The notes beneath the pieces were generated by a model, which ran no database searches, was not told the DNA's origin, and saw only the letters and a program-made list of their open reading frames with translations. The position numbers and the translations under genes are program-made. A stretch of 64,000 nucleotides of DNA from Meloidogyne chitwoodi (lineage: Eukaryota; Nematoda; Chromadorea; Rhabditida; Meloidogynidae). Numbering within the stretch: the first letter of the stretch is position 1; every line of letters begins with the position of its first letter. The stretch is taken from the NCBI GenBank assembly GCA_015183035.1, contig JACZZP010000003.1, positions 806,001 to 870,000 on the forward strand, given 5' to 3'. Below, one piece after another: positions 22,622 to 33,910 of the stretch.

Positions 22622-24511
22622 ATGTCGGAAGAAAATATCAATCCTTCATCATTACCTCCATGTTGCGCCAAATTGTATAATGAAAAAGAAATGTTTAGAA
22701 AAGCTTTGCACCGAGAAAGGGAAAAGAGGCAATTAATTGAAAAGTCTTACGAGGAATTGCTATGCAATTATGAAAGATGGACTGAATTAAAGATTGATAA
22801 TAAACATGGATCTGAACAAAGGTTTTATTATTATTTTGGTTTAATTGGGGAAGTCTTTGGCTTTAGTGTATTTTTGATCCCTGACGGTCCCTTACATTAA
22901 TGCCTTTGGATTGTCAAAGATGCACCCTTTAAATTTTTTCAGTTCTGTACCTGCAGGTTCTGAATGGTTTAAACTAGAAAAAGCATATGAGAAGGTCAAA
23001 TCTTCTATCTTCACTCTGCCGCTAATTCAAGATTCTGAAAAACACAAAATTTGTTTAGCTATCGCTCTCTACAGCAATTTATTCTGTGGTTATACCTCCG
23101 GGTTTTCCTAAAAATATTGCAAATGTTATATGGACAACATCTAATACATATTTACGGACTAGCTATGAAGAAATGCCAGTTTTATTAGGTTTGTTTGTAT
23201 TTATTGTAATCTATGATTCACTCAACAAAATAAAGTTTGTTTAGAAAAGTCTATAATTTTATTAAAATATAGGTAAAACAATTTTAAATAATTTATTTTC
23301 CAACTTAATATTTAGAAGGAAAAGCTCCATATATCATAACAACTGAAACGCCAAAATCATTAATTAAAGCTCATTCAAAACTTGAGTCTTATTTATCTTC
23401 AAAACTTATTATTGAAGTTGAAAAGAAAGAAATTGTCGAAAAAATAGTTGAAATGATGAACATAAAAAATAAAAAGTTGAAGATGAAATTGATAGTTTGG
23501 AAAATTCTTCAAAACTTCGTGGAAAACTTATGATGATTGGGGAATTTTCTTTTCATTTGTTCGATTGGCAATTAAAAATATTGAGCATATGGAAAAAATT
23601 TTCACTTTAGATAAATCAAGGTCAAAATTTTTAGCCCTTGCCGGCCTTAGTGACTCGGCTACATTATTTCAAAAACCTAATAAATCTAAATGGAAAAAGC
23701 TACAAAAAAATTTGACACCATATAAACCACTACTTGGCCATTTTTGCACTTATTCTTACTTAAAGGAACCAAAAGCTTATATGGTTATCAAAAAATTTGT
23801 TGGTCTTAGAGCTGAATTTTACGGAATGTCACTTTTGACTATGGCAGCGCCTATTCTTAAAAATTTGTTACATCCATATAATGCATTATTGTCATTTTCT
23901 GAAACAACAAATGTTAATAATTTAGTAAAACTCTGTGCTTCTCTAATGTTATATTTTTCTGAAAATCCTGAGGTTTATTTTATACATACAAGTTTAATTT
24001 TTTAATTTAATTTTTAAAGAGTGCTATACATTTTTGGGGAGATACATACCCAGAATTGAAGAAAATGACTATGGATGATGCTAGAGCAGGAAAATTTGCT
24101 AGATTGTTCTCCGCCGATTATATGCCTTGGTTGTCATATAAGAAGGAATCAAAATTGGCTATAAAAATTGCAGGTATATTTTTGTTTTTTGCGAATATGT
24201 CCAAAAATTTTATCCTTAAATTTTATAATTATTTTTTATGGCATAAAATATACATTTTTTATAATTTTTTCCTAATTTAAGGGTTGAATGCAGGAGTTAA
24301 AGGAGATTTACATGACCCTAAACCTTCACTGGGAATATCAATTAGAGATGGAGATTATCTCAAGGCATTGAAAGCTGGTATTCAGTTGTCGAATGAAGAT
24401 GATGATAAGGATGAATTAACATCTGACCTTTGGAGAAAAATAAAGAAAGAAAGTACTGAACGCTTACTCAAAGAACTTTACAAATTAGAATTAATGAATC
24501 TTTTTGATTAA
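22622..24511 (+). pseudogene. Unrecognised tandem gene, copy 1 (frame-shifted)
   Basis: I do not recognise this family. Exons: 22622-22821, 22943-23188, 23316-23972, 24020-24173, 24282-24511. Exon 1 encodes a charged, coiled-coil-like segment (FRKALHREREKRQLIEKSYE) absent from copy 2. Conserved blocks shared with copy 2 include SSIFTLP-IQDS, IALYSNLFCGY, PKNIANVIWTTSN, GKAPYIITTETPKSLIKAHS, KPLLGHFCTYSYL and FARLFSADY-PWLSYKKESK. At about 23095 the frame is lost (GYTSGFS then stop, where copy 2 reads GYNPQGFPK). It is shifted again near 23480-23560 (stop codons between WKIL and NIEHMEK). So this copy is probably a pseudogene, although its last two exons remain open. No signal peptide or catalytic motif is visible. 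Confidence 0.65.
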
Positions 24512-24723
24512 ACGATATTTGTGTTGATAATTATTAAAATCTTAAAATAATTGAAGAAGAAAAGGATGAAAAAGATTAAAATAATATTTATTAAATTTAA
24601 ATAAAATAAATTTTAAAAATTAAATTTATTTTTTTTTGTTCAGTTTAATTTTCTCAAATATTTTATCTTTAAAATTTTTTTTATTATTTTCTTTTCATTT
24701 TTTAGATTTTTTTAATTCGACTA

Positions 24724-26633
24724 ATGTCAATTGAAAATATCAATCCATCATTGCCTCCCAGTTGCTCCAAGTTTGATTTAATGATTCAATTTATTGGTTA
24801 ATTTTATTTTTTTAGTTCTGGTTCATCAACTGAAGGTGATAAATGGTTTAAATTGGAAAAAGCATATGAGAATGCCAAATCGTCCATCTTCACTTTGCCG
24901 GTAATTCAAGATTCTAAATGCCACATGCTCTCCTCAGCTATTGCTCTCTATAGCAATTTATTCTGTGGTTATAATCCTCAAGGTTTTCCTAAAAATATTG
25001 CAAATGTTATATGGACAACATCTAATGCATATTTACGGACGGAATTTGGATCAGCATTTACGGAACCAGGAGGAATGCCAGTTTTGTTAGGTTAGTTGGT
25101 TTTTTTTGTAAATTGAATAATGATCAAATTTAGAAAAGTTTAAAATTTTATTAAAATATAGGTAAAAATAAAAAACAATTTTAAATAATTTATTTTCCAA
25201 CTTAATATTTAGAAGGAAAAGCTCCATATATTATAACAACTGAAACGCCAAAATCATTAATTAAAGCTCATTCAAAACTTGAGTCTTATTTATCTTCAAA
25301 ACTTATTAAAAAAGATGAAAGTAAAGAAGAGAAATGGGCTATAAATAAATATGTTGAAAAATTGGTTGAAAAGATGAAGATCAAAAATAAAAAAGTGAGA
25401 ATGAAATTGATAGATTTTGGAAAATTCTTCTGCACTTGTTCTAAATTTTGTTCAGCATGGGGATTATTCTTTTCATTTATAAGATTGACAGTTAAAAATA
25501 TTGAGCATATGAAAAGCATTTTTACTCAAGAGACTAAAAGAAAAAAGCTTTTAGCCCTTGCCGGCTTTAGCGATTCTATATTATTTCAACGACCTAATAA
25601 AGCTAAATGGAAACAGCTACAAAAAAATCTGACATCATATAAACCACTACTTGGCCATTTTTGCACTTATTCTTACTTAAATGAACCAACAGCTTATTTG
25701 ACTATCAAAAAATTTATTGGTCTTACAGCTGAATTTCACGGAATGTCAATTTTGACTATGGCAGCGCCTGTTTCTGATTATTTGAGACTTCTTTACGGAA
25801 TTTCAACTTTTTCTATTGAAACAACTGTTGCTGATTATTTGAAATCTCCTAACAATGCATTATTGTCACTTGCTAAAACAACAACTACTGATTTTAAAAA
25901 AATATGTGCTTCTGAAATGTTGTATTCTCCTCACATATTGTACGTTTCGAAAGATTTTCAGGTTTAGTTTTATTCATGTTCAACGGATTAAATCTATTTT
26001 TTAGGAGGCTATTCTTAAGTTTGGAGAAACATATCCAGAGTTGAAGACAATGACAATTGATGATGCTAAAGCAGGAAGATTTGCTAGGTATAATTTGATG
26101 ATATACCATCTCTTTTAAAGCTGTGCTTTTTTCTGCTCAAATTTTATTGGCTTGCTTTCTTCAGTTTGGTGGAGAATGAGTTTACAGATTTTTTTGTTGC
26201 AGAAAAAAGTGAATGAAGTGGTATATCATCAAAGTGCTTTTTGTTAGATTGTTCTCCGCCGATTATTTGCCATGGTTGTCGTACAAGAAAGAATCAAAAA
26301 TGGCTGAAATATTACTTGGTTGATATATATGTTTTTATAATTGACTATATTTATATAATTACAGGGTTGAACGCAGGATCTACAGTAGAGTATTTTGAAA
26401 ATAAGTCACCATTTGGAATCGAGTCAAATGTTAATTATCTAAAAGCGATGGAAGTTGGGATTCTCTTGGCAATTGAAGCTTATAATGGTGAATTTTGGAG
26501 AAAATTTGGACTTATGGAAAATTTATCAGAATCTGAAAAGCGAAAACATTGGGAAAAGGTTGTTTCAGTAGTTAAGCAAAGCTTAAACAGCCATCTTCAA
26601 AAAGTACAAATGAAAATATCAACAATTAAATGA
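24724..26633 (+). CDS. Unrecognised tandem gene, copy 2, with a transposon-derived intron
   Basis: Tandem paralogue of 22622-24511 with open frames through the conserved blocks. Exons: from about 24724 (first exon uncertain), 24816-25090, 25213-25961, 26005-26087, 26248-26318, 26365-26633. Exon 1 (MSIENINPSLPPSCSK) does not join exon 2 in frame with an obvious GT donor, and the coiled-coil segment of copy 1 is missing, so the 5' end may be damaged. The third exon is long and hydrophobic in places (CSAWGLFFSFIRL, YGISTFSIETTVADYL). The ARLFSADY codons that are continuous in copy 1 are separated here by a 160-bp intron built from an inverted-repeat element. No known domain was recognised; possibly a nematode-restricted protein. 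Confidence 0.55.
26088..26247. mobile_element. Short inverted-repeat element acting as a new intron
   Basis: A 160-bp insert present in copy 2 but absent from the matching exon of copy 1 (24093-24111, uninterrupted). It contains a perfect 15-bp inverted repeat, TTTGATGATATACCA at 26094-26108 and its reverse complement at 26219-26233. The flanks are TTTGCTAG (26080-26087) and TTTGTTAG (26240-26247), a near-perfect 8-bp duplication. The insert begins GTATAA and the second flank ends in AG, so the whole insert can be removed as a GT-AG intron with the protein frame kept. Confidence 0.8.
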
Positions 26634-26981
26634 ACATTTATGATAAACAATATTTGTTTGGGTACCTATGAAATTTTGCTTTATTAAGGAAAAGGATGAA
26701 AAATATTAAAATGATATTCATTAAATTTAAATAAAATAAATTTTTATTTTTGAATATTCTCAATTTATAAATATTTTTTTTTGTTGTACTTAAATCGTTA
26801 CTGAATCGTCCACAAGGATAGGTTTTGGACTAAATGCCAATAATATTTTTGGTCATAGACCATGTTTTGAACAAAATAGTCATAGGCTTTTTCTTGTAGA
26901 ATAATTCTTTTTTGATTTTAATATGTTTTGACATGAAGAAAAGTTAATTTTATTTTATATTTAAAAGAAAAAAGATATTAA

Positions 26982-29900
26982 ATGCTTGGCGGTGGTGAAC
27001 TGATTACTTCTCCTTCATCCTATATTGAAAAACAGTAAATTTTAAATTAGCAATTATATTTTATTTTAATTTACATTTTTTAGTAAACTTACTGGATCTG
27101 ATGATGTTCTTCAATTTGCTGTTGGAACAGATGTTATTTTACAAATTGAGCAACCCCAACAAGACAAAAATATACGTTCACGTGACTCAGTTCGTGCATC
27201 TTCCCAAATTTTGACAGAATACAAATGGGAGAGTAAAACAAATTATACTGGACGAATTCTTAGTTCAAATGATAAATTGGTTTCTTTTACAATTTTTTTA
27301 AGAATAATAATTTTATAAATTTAAGATTGCTTATCGTCTTTTTAATGAAACTACTGGAGAAGCTGTTCGTGTACTTGAACGGGAACAGCGTTTTCGTCAT
27401 TTAATTAAAGATTTTCAACATCAAACAGTTGATTTACAATGGGCAATGCATGCACCACTTTTAGCTGTTTTGGATTCTAATGCAAATATTTACATTTATA
27501 TGATGGACAATAATGGGGAAAAATTGTAATGATTAAAATTTTATTAAATAGGAAGAAGGAAATTAAGATTATGTGATAGAATGTTTAATTAAAGCTTTCT
27601 AATTAAATTTTCTTTTATTTAACTATTTTTAGAAGTAAATACTTAATAATAATCCAAGAGAGTGATCACACCAACAAAGGTACTGCACGTCTTGTTTGGT
27701 GCCCTTACGTCTCAGATGATGGAAGCGAACCAGGCGAACATGAAGATGTTCATTTATTGGGTGTTGTTCAAGTATTTCTTTAATTCTTACAAAATTTTAC
27801 TAAAAATTAATATTAAGGGCCAACGTGTAACTTTATTTATGCTAAACAAAATTAAAGAAGAAATTGGCCGTACTGAAGTTACTTATGAACGAATTAGAGA
27901 ACTTGACGGGGTCACAACGAGCATTCAAATTGAATCAGTAAGTTTTCTTTTTATTTTAATTGGTTAAAATTAAAAAATGATGTTTTTTTATGAAGCACTT
28001 TAGTGATAAAATTTCTAAAAATTCTTAATCAATAACTACCAAATAATTTTTTTAAGGAAATCACAGCCTGTAAAATTAGTCCAGATGCAACAGCTTTAGT
28101 AGTAGCCGGTTCTGATGGAGAATTGTCATTTTTTGTAATAGAACAATTCTGTGATGATATTCAAATAGCGAGCAATTGTCGACCACTTGCTAATAATCCA
28201 ATTGAAGAATTAATTTTTTTGGATCCTTTGTGGAAAAATGTTGTTCTTTCTTCTGATAATGGACGTCGTTTAGCTATTTTTGACTGTGATAATTGGCAAT
28301 GTATGGCTAAATTACGATTTGAATCACCAAATCAAGTAACAAGAATGGAACTTATGGTAGAACCAAATATGCATTTTCTATTTGTTGCCGAGTATGATCT
28401 TTCTGTAAGAATATCTTTAAAAAATAAGGGAATTATTAGAGCTTTGAAATTGAGAAATCACTCTTATTTTTCTTTTAAATTGTTTAATTATTTTTTCTAA
28501 GAATCTTTTTTGCATTGAACTCAGTCAACCAGTATTACAACCTTCTGGAAAATTTGGTCCTCTTTGTTTTGCAGCTTGCACACAAATTACTTTTTGTAAT
28601 CCTCTCATTTGTATTGTGCCATGTTCTTTGACAGATCAATGTATAAAATTAAAATAAATTATTAAATTTAAAATATTTTTCTTTTCTTTTTCAGCTACAG
28701 ATTTATCGCTAGAAGATGAGGATCAATTGTTGGGAGGTGATAATAATTCGGGAACAACACCTTCTACATTAGTTACTTTAGTAGCAATAAATCAACGTTA
28801 TCTTTTGGAAATTAATGTTGAATTGGTTTGAATATTTTTCTTTCAATTTTTATTTAAAAATTTCATTTAGGACCGTGTATTTAATGTAGATCCTTCTGTT
28901 ATTTCTGCAATTCCAATAAGTACTTCACAACAATCATCAAGAAGTCATCATAATATTATTCCTCCTCCTTATACTCAATCAATTGAAAATACTATAACAG
29001 AAAATTTGCCACAACAAACGGTACAATTGAGATTGTTGGATGAATTTATTGATCCAAATGATTTGGCTAAAAAGTATATTTTATTTTTATAAGAATTTTA
29101 TTTTGATAATAAAAATAATTTTTTTAATCTCAGTTCTCAAACCCTGTCTTTACGAAACTCAAGCCGTTCTGAAAAACAATCATTTGAAAATATTGTTAAT
29201 CAAAATATTAAAAGTTTTGGTTGTATAGATGGAGAAATAAATGGAAATAACTATCAAAATGAATGGCAACCTTCGCATTTTACAGGAAAAGAATTTTTAG
29301 AAAAAATGAATGAAATGATTGAAAGACGTTTTGGAGAATTTGGAGAAAAGGTTTTTTTATTCAAATTAATTTAAATAAAATTTTTTTTATTTAAAAAAGA
29401 TGGATGAGCTTTCACAACAATTAACAAAATTACAAGTGGAAAATGAACAGCTACGTGCAAATCAGGCAGACAATTTGTCTAATGTTTTGGAGAAAATATG
29501 TAATTATTTTTGTTTTTCTTTATTAAATATTTTGTGGTTTTTTTGGAAGAGTTTTTGGCTGATTAAAGTTTTTTTTATTTGCTAAAAAATATTTATGTCA
29601 AAAATTAATTTATGTATATAAATGACCTTAAATTACAGCAAATGAACTTAAATCTCGTGAGGATCGAATGGAGACTTTAGTTGTTAAACAATACAAAGAA
29701 GGGGCTGAACAAATTGTGAGAAGCACTGAAGCATTGTTGACAAATCATTCAGAAACTTTGCAACGAAATTTTGATTTTGTTCAAAGACGTAGTTCTGAAC
29801 AAATTCATTTGAGTTTAGAACGTATTTTGGTTCCTCAGGTTTTTTTTTTATTTTCTGAATCTAAGATTAAAAAATTCTTTAAAGGTTGAAGCAGTCTGTA

Positions 29901-30738
29901 CTCAACTTTTTCACCAATTAAATGAGTCTTTTCGTTCAGGCCTTCAAGAATTTGTAGAACAATTAAAAACTTTAAGTAAACAACAATTAGAACAAGTAAA
30001 AATCATAGCACAACAACAACAATATTATCAGCAACAACAGCAAAAACAAACAGAACCACAACTTACAGAATTGGAACGATTAAATCGTTTATTAAATACA
30101 AATAAATTTAAAGATGCTTTTGAACTGGTTAAATTTATTTATTTTTTAAAGTAAAAGTATGTCCTCTTTTTAGGCTTTAAACCACGATGATTCTGCCACT
30201 CCAGGAAGTGATTTACTTCTTCCAATTGTTTGTAAACGTGTAGATCCAGATACTTTCTTTTCTTCAAACAGTGCAGCAACAGCAGTTTCTCCATCTACTC
30301 CAAATACATCTACAACATCAATTCCTCCACCCCCTCTTCCAATAGGGGCAATTTATCAACTTCTTTTACAATTAGCAGCTAAATTAGAAAATGACACTGA
30401 TTTGAAATTTCGTTATTTGGAAAATGTTTTGCCTGCATTAAATAATGTTTTACTTTTTGGTAGACAATCTACAGCAACTCCTCCAGGAATAGTTGCAAAA
30501 GAACAAAAAGGAGGAGGAAGTATTAAACAGCAAAAAACACTTGAATTACGTGGAGTTATGGAACGGTTAGGACAAGCACTTTATGGTATTTTTACAAATA
30601 TTTTTTTTTAATTTAAAATTATTTTCTCTCTCTTTAGCGTTTGCGGAGCAAGATGCAAATCGTGAATGGAAACGACGTATTCGGCTTTTGAATCAATTAA
30701 TAGCTAATATGCTCACTGTAAATTCGGGCCATTGCTGA
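26982..30738 (+). CDS. edc-4: EDC4/Ge-1 mRNA-decapping scaffold
   Basis: Homologue of EDC4 (Ge-1), the P-body scaffold that links DCP2 and DCP1 in mRNA decapping. The N-terminal half is a WD40-type propeller: YKWESKTNYTGRILSSNDKLIAY, LAVLDSNANIYIYMM, ARLVWCPYVSDDG, and CKISPDATALVVAGSDGELSFF. First exons: 26982-27034, 27084-27279, 27326-27525, 27633-27771, 27818-27938, 28057-28408, then 28501 onward. The middle is low-complexity linker (TPSTLVTLVAINQRY). Near 29400-30100 there are coiled coils and Gln-rich runs (QQQQYYQQQQQK). The C-terminus (IYQLLLQLAAKLENDTDLKFRY, AFAEQDANREWKRRIRLLNQLI) matches the conserved EDC4 tail. It ends at TGA 30736-30738. Short tracts of it recur at 37552-37600. 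The frames I checked are intact. Confidence 0.85.
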
Positions 30739-31378
30739 TAGTTAGAGGTGATTCTAAAGAATTTTTTGATTCGTTAAGAAAAAGACCAAAAAAGATTAGC
30801 AGCAAAAAAACAACTTATTTGAATTATTTTTTCACAAAATAGTATTTAAAATTATCTGGCAAAATCTTTATTTTTAAAAATTTAATTTTGGATAGGTGAA
30901 TTTCAGGCGTAGTTATAACAATAAAAATAAAGATTAAACCAGAATATGCCCATTTATTTTTTTCACAATAGTTTTATTTAAATATTAAACACTAGAACAA
31001 GATTTACAAAGATATTTTTTTCTCTTCACACATTTTAGGCTTCCTCGCTCACTGGTGGAATAATATTAATAATAAAAAATTTAGTGGTGAGAGGAAATTT
31101 TAAAATTTTAATTAGCTTTTGGTCGTATTTTTACTGTTTTATTCTTTCCTTTTTACCCATAAAAATGAAATTGTTAGTATTTTTATAAAATTTAATTTTT
31201 AATTATTTGAATTTTATTATTTTTAGTTTTTCGATTTTTAACATTTCTTTCTTATGTTTCGTTTTTATTGACTTTAATTGAAAACTTTATGCAAGTTAAA
31301 AAGCTTTCTTTTGTTTTATAAAAAAGTTATATTTTCCATTGAAAAATATTTATTCATCAATTAAATTATAAAATATCA
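30739..31378. other. EDC4 3' flank, partly duplicated elsewhere
   Basis: AT-rich DNA without a gene. The stretch 31093-31180 (AATTAGCTTTTGGTC onward) recurs with few changes at 37612-37700, and a weaker version lies at 32620-32700, so this flank has been copied into both rearranged regions downstream. 31260-31378 matches the 3' flank of retropepsin copy b. Confidence 0.65.
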
Positions 31379-32172
31379 TTACTGCTTTGCAAGGCGAAAA
31401 CTACGTTTCTTAAGGTTCATTCCTTCAATAGTCACTCCTAGTTGCAGTATAGCTCTCATTCCCAATACGTTCGCCTCTTTGAAATGGCTGTGTGAGAGAT
31501 AGCATTCATTGGAAAAATTCGGATCCTTAAAACAAATTATAAAAATAATTCAAATTTAAAAAAATAATAAAAGTAAACCTGAATTGCAACATACATACAA
31601 TGAGGGACATCATCTGAACCATTGAGTGCCTTCATCGTTTTTTCGTTAATGAAATTACAGTTGAATGCTACATTGACCAAAAACCAAACGTTGACGATTG
31701 GTGCATTTGGCTTATTGAACTTTTGACAGACTAAGCAAATCATGAGTCTATTATTTATACTAAAAAATGTGCCAACGACCGGAAAAAAACGGAGAAGAGA
31801 ATGATCCCTTGCTTAAATGTTCTTTTTGCTCCATATAGCCTATCTAAAATAAAAAGATCTCATACGTAAAATTCAACCAAAAATAATTATTACAGGATCA
31901 ATGTCTAAACGGATCTGATACATCAACCGAAAAGCTATAGGGTGAAGTAACAAAAATAGGTTTCATTTCAAATAGCTTCTAAAGCCCTAAATTACTAGCA
32001 GAATAAAGGCTTTCACTAGAAGTAAAGATTGCCAAAATTTGTTTAATTTTCATGGCAGTTAATTTCACTAAAAATATAATACCTGTTTCAACACCTCGTC
32101 ATCAATGTCGGGAAGCATGATGTCATGTTTAGACGGCATTAATGCATCATATTTATCCACCGAATTAATCAT
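31379..32172 (-). pseudogene. Retropepsin-like gene, copy c (1-bp frameshift)
   Basis: Closest to copy b. Exon 1 is 32172-32083, exon 2 lies about 31842-31579, and exon 3 ends at 31379 with AKQ-stop. In exon 2 the A-run near 31781-31787 has seven bases where copy b has six, shifting the frame just before the PVVGT block, so the protein would be truncated. Downstream sequence still shows FLVNVAFNCNFINEKTM, lacking the DTG motif, as in copy b. It is divergent from copy d across an 808-bp inserted element. Confidence 0.7.
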
Positions 32173-32277
32173 ATTATACTTTTAAGAATAACAATCTAAA
32201 AATAATTGATCAATATCAGCAAAAAAAATAAAAATGAGTGAAAACATTTATCAAATTATTAAATATACTAATTTTAA

Positions 32278-33085
32278 TAGTAAACACGAGGGATTTTTCG
32301 CGAAATTAGGATCAGAGAAATATAGTGATTAAAAACGATGACAACGACACTACTAAAAATCGACGGATTTTTTGCGAACTGTTTTCTTGGGAACAACCCG
32401 ACTAGGCACCGACGATTAGGCGCATGTAGTCTCTCGCTTCCTTTTTATCTCTAATTCTCTTCATTAGATATATTATTGCGCGCCTAGATGGCCCGCGCCT
32501 AGTTGGGCTGTACCCGTTTTCTTGCTGACATTAATGGCTCGCCCCGAATTCTTTCTACCTTTAATTCTTCCCACATTTATAAAATTTCGAATTCGTACCT
32601 CCCGAATTACGATTAAATTGTTTATAGTAAATTTTTTCTTTCCTTTTTTACCTCTAAAAATGAAAATTGTATGTATTTTGATAAAAAAAATTTTTTATAA
32701 ATATTTTTTATTTTTAACAATTTTAATACTTGAGATAATTATAAAAAAGAAAACCATAAAACATCAATTTAATTAAAAGTTCTTTATCGAGCATCATAGA
32801 CCATCACTAAAATTTAAAAATTGAGTAAAATCCTTAAAAATATAAACAAACTTTTTCTAGTACGTTTTTTGTAAAGAATTCTATATCCACATTCTCGGCA
32901 TCTAATAGGATCTTTTGGACGTATTTCATTTTCTCTATGACAATATTAAAATTATTGATAATTATTATTAAATTCAAAAATTAATTTTAACCTCCACAAA
33001 TATGTATATACAACAGCTGGAATTGTTTTTCCTCCAGTCATCTTATTATTAGCCTAATTTCCCGAAAAATCCCTCGTGTTTACTA
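32278..33085. mobile_element. TIR element carrying a captured rpb-12 fragment
   Basis: Inverted ends of about 32 bp begin TAGTAAACACGAGGGATTTT at the left, with the mirror image at the right (ending CCCTCGTGTTTACTA at 33085); one internal base differs. The element contains the 3' flank and most of the coding sequence of the rpb-12 gene found intact at 37805-38109, plus a smaller GC-rich inverted repeat near 32393-32513 (ACAACCCGACTAGGC with a GCGCCTAGTTGGG mirror). No transposase is present. This is the structure expected of a Pack-type element that acquired host gene sequence. Confidence 0.78.
32784..33041 (-). pseudogene. rpb-12 pseudogene inside the TIR element
   Basis: Matches the intact rpb-12 gene in exons 2 and 3 ([20 protein letters not shown] coded on the minus strand) and the intron between them. 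Exon 1 is cut to MTGGKTIPAVVY and carries 4 extra bases where the intact copy reads VVYICG, which breaks the frame. The N-terminal codons of the intact gene are missing. Confidence 0.85.
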
Positions 33086-33190
33086 CTATTATAATTAGTA
33101 TATTTAATAATTTGATAAATGTTTTCACTAATTTTTATTTTTGCTAATATTAATCAATTATCTTTAGATTGTTATTCTTAACAGTATAAT

Positions 33191-33873
33191 ATGATTAATC
33201 CGGTGGAGAAGTATGATGCATTAATGCCGTTTAAACATGACATGCTGTTATCAGACCTTGATCACGATGAATTAATCAAGGTATTCTATTTTTAAAAATT
33301 TGACCAAATTTTAACAATATTTATTAGTTGAAACTTTTCTTCTAGTAATTATTATTGATTTAAAAAGTATTTGAAAGTGGTCCAAGTTTAATTATTATTT
33401 TTTTATTTTAGTTTGGAGAGCACAATGGAATTAACTACTTAGGAAATGGATCATTTTGCTCTCCTTCATTCCCAGTTCTTGGAAATATTCATGGTCCTAA
33501 AGATAGATTCATTATCAATTTACTCTGTCAATCTTGTCATAAGCCAAATGCACCAATAATCAACGTTCTTTTTTTGCTAGACACAGGATCGCCCATATCT
33601 TTTCTGAGTATTGAAACGATTAGTACACTACTTTATGGGTCTCCAGATACTGGAGGTGCTATCCCTGATTCTCTGAAAGTTAAAATTCAGGTTTACTTTT
33701 ATTTTTCAATTAAACTTGATAATTTGTTTTTAGGATCCTGATTTACAGTTAGAATGTAAGCCGTCTAAAGAATTTTTTTTTGGAATAAACGTCCTCGGGA
33801 TGAACCAACTAAGAGCATTGGAAGTAACAATCGAAGAAATGAACTGGACGACAAATACTTTTTGTCTTGATAG
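33191..33873 (+). CDS. Retropepsin-like protein, copy d (DTGS motif intact), leads into P-glycoprotein
   Basis: The copy with the best active site. Exons 33191-33280, 33412-33690, 33734-33873. Exon 2 reads NVLFLLDTGSPISFLS, a canonical aspartic-protease loop with hydrophobic residues on both sides. Exon 3 has GINVLGMNQLRAL, equivalent to the second conserved Gly motif. Retropepsins are dimers of about 100-residue subunits with one DTG each, and the domain size here fits that. As in copy a, the end is a GTAATG splice donor rather than a stop, and the next exon (33911) continues in frame with P-glycoprotein-linker-like sequence. The surrounding DNA shows no integrase or reverse transcriptase, so there is no sign of a retroelement. 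Confidence 0.62.
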
Positions 33874-33910
33874 GTAATGATATCGTATTATTTTTTAACT
33901 GAAAAAACAG

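Noticed and set aside
32522..32776. 84-residue plus-strand frame
   Set aside because: Runs antisense through the captured rpb-12 3' flank; low complexity and no conservation seen.
33191..33873. Retropepsin-like gene as part of a retrovirus-like element
   Set aside because: No long terminal repeats, reverse transcriptase, integrase or capsid sequence were found near any of the five copies.
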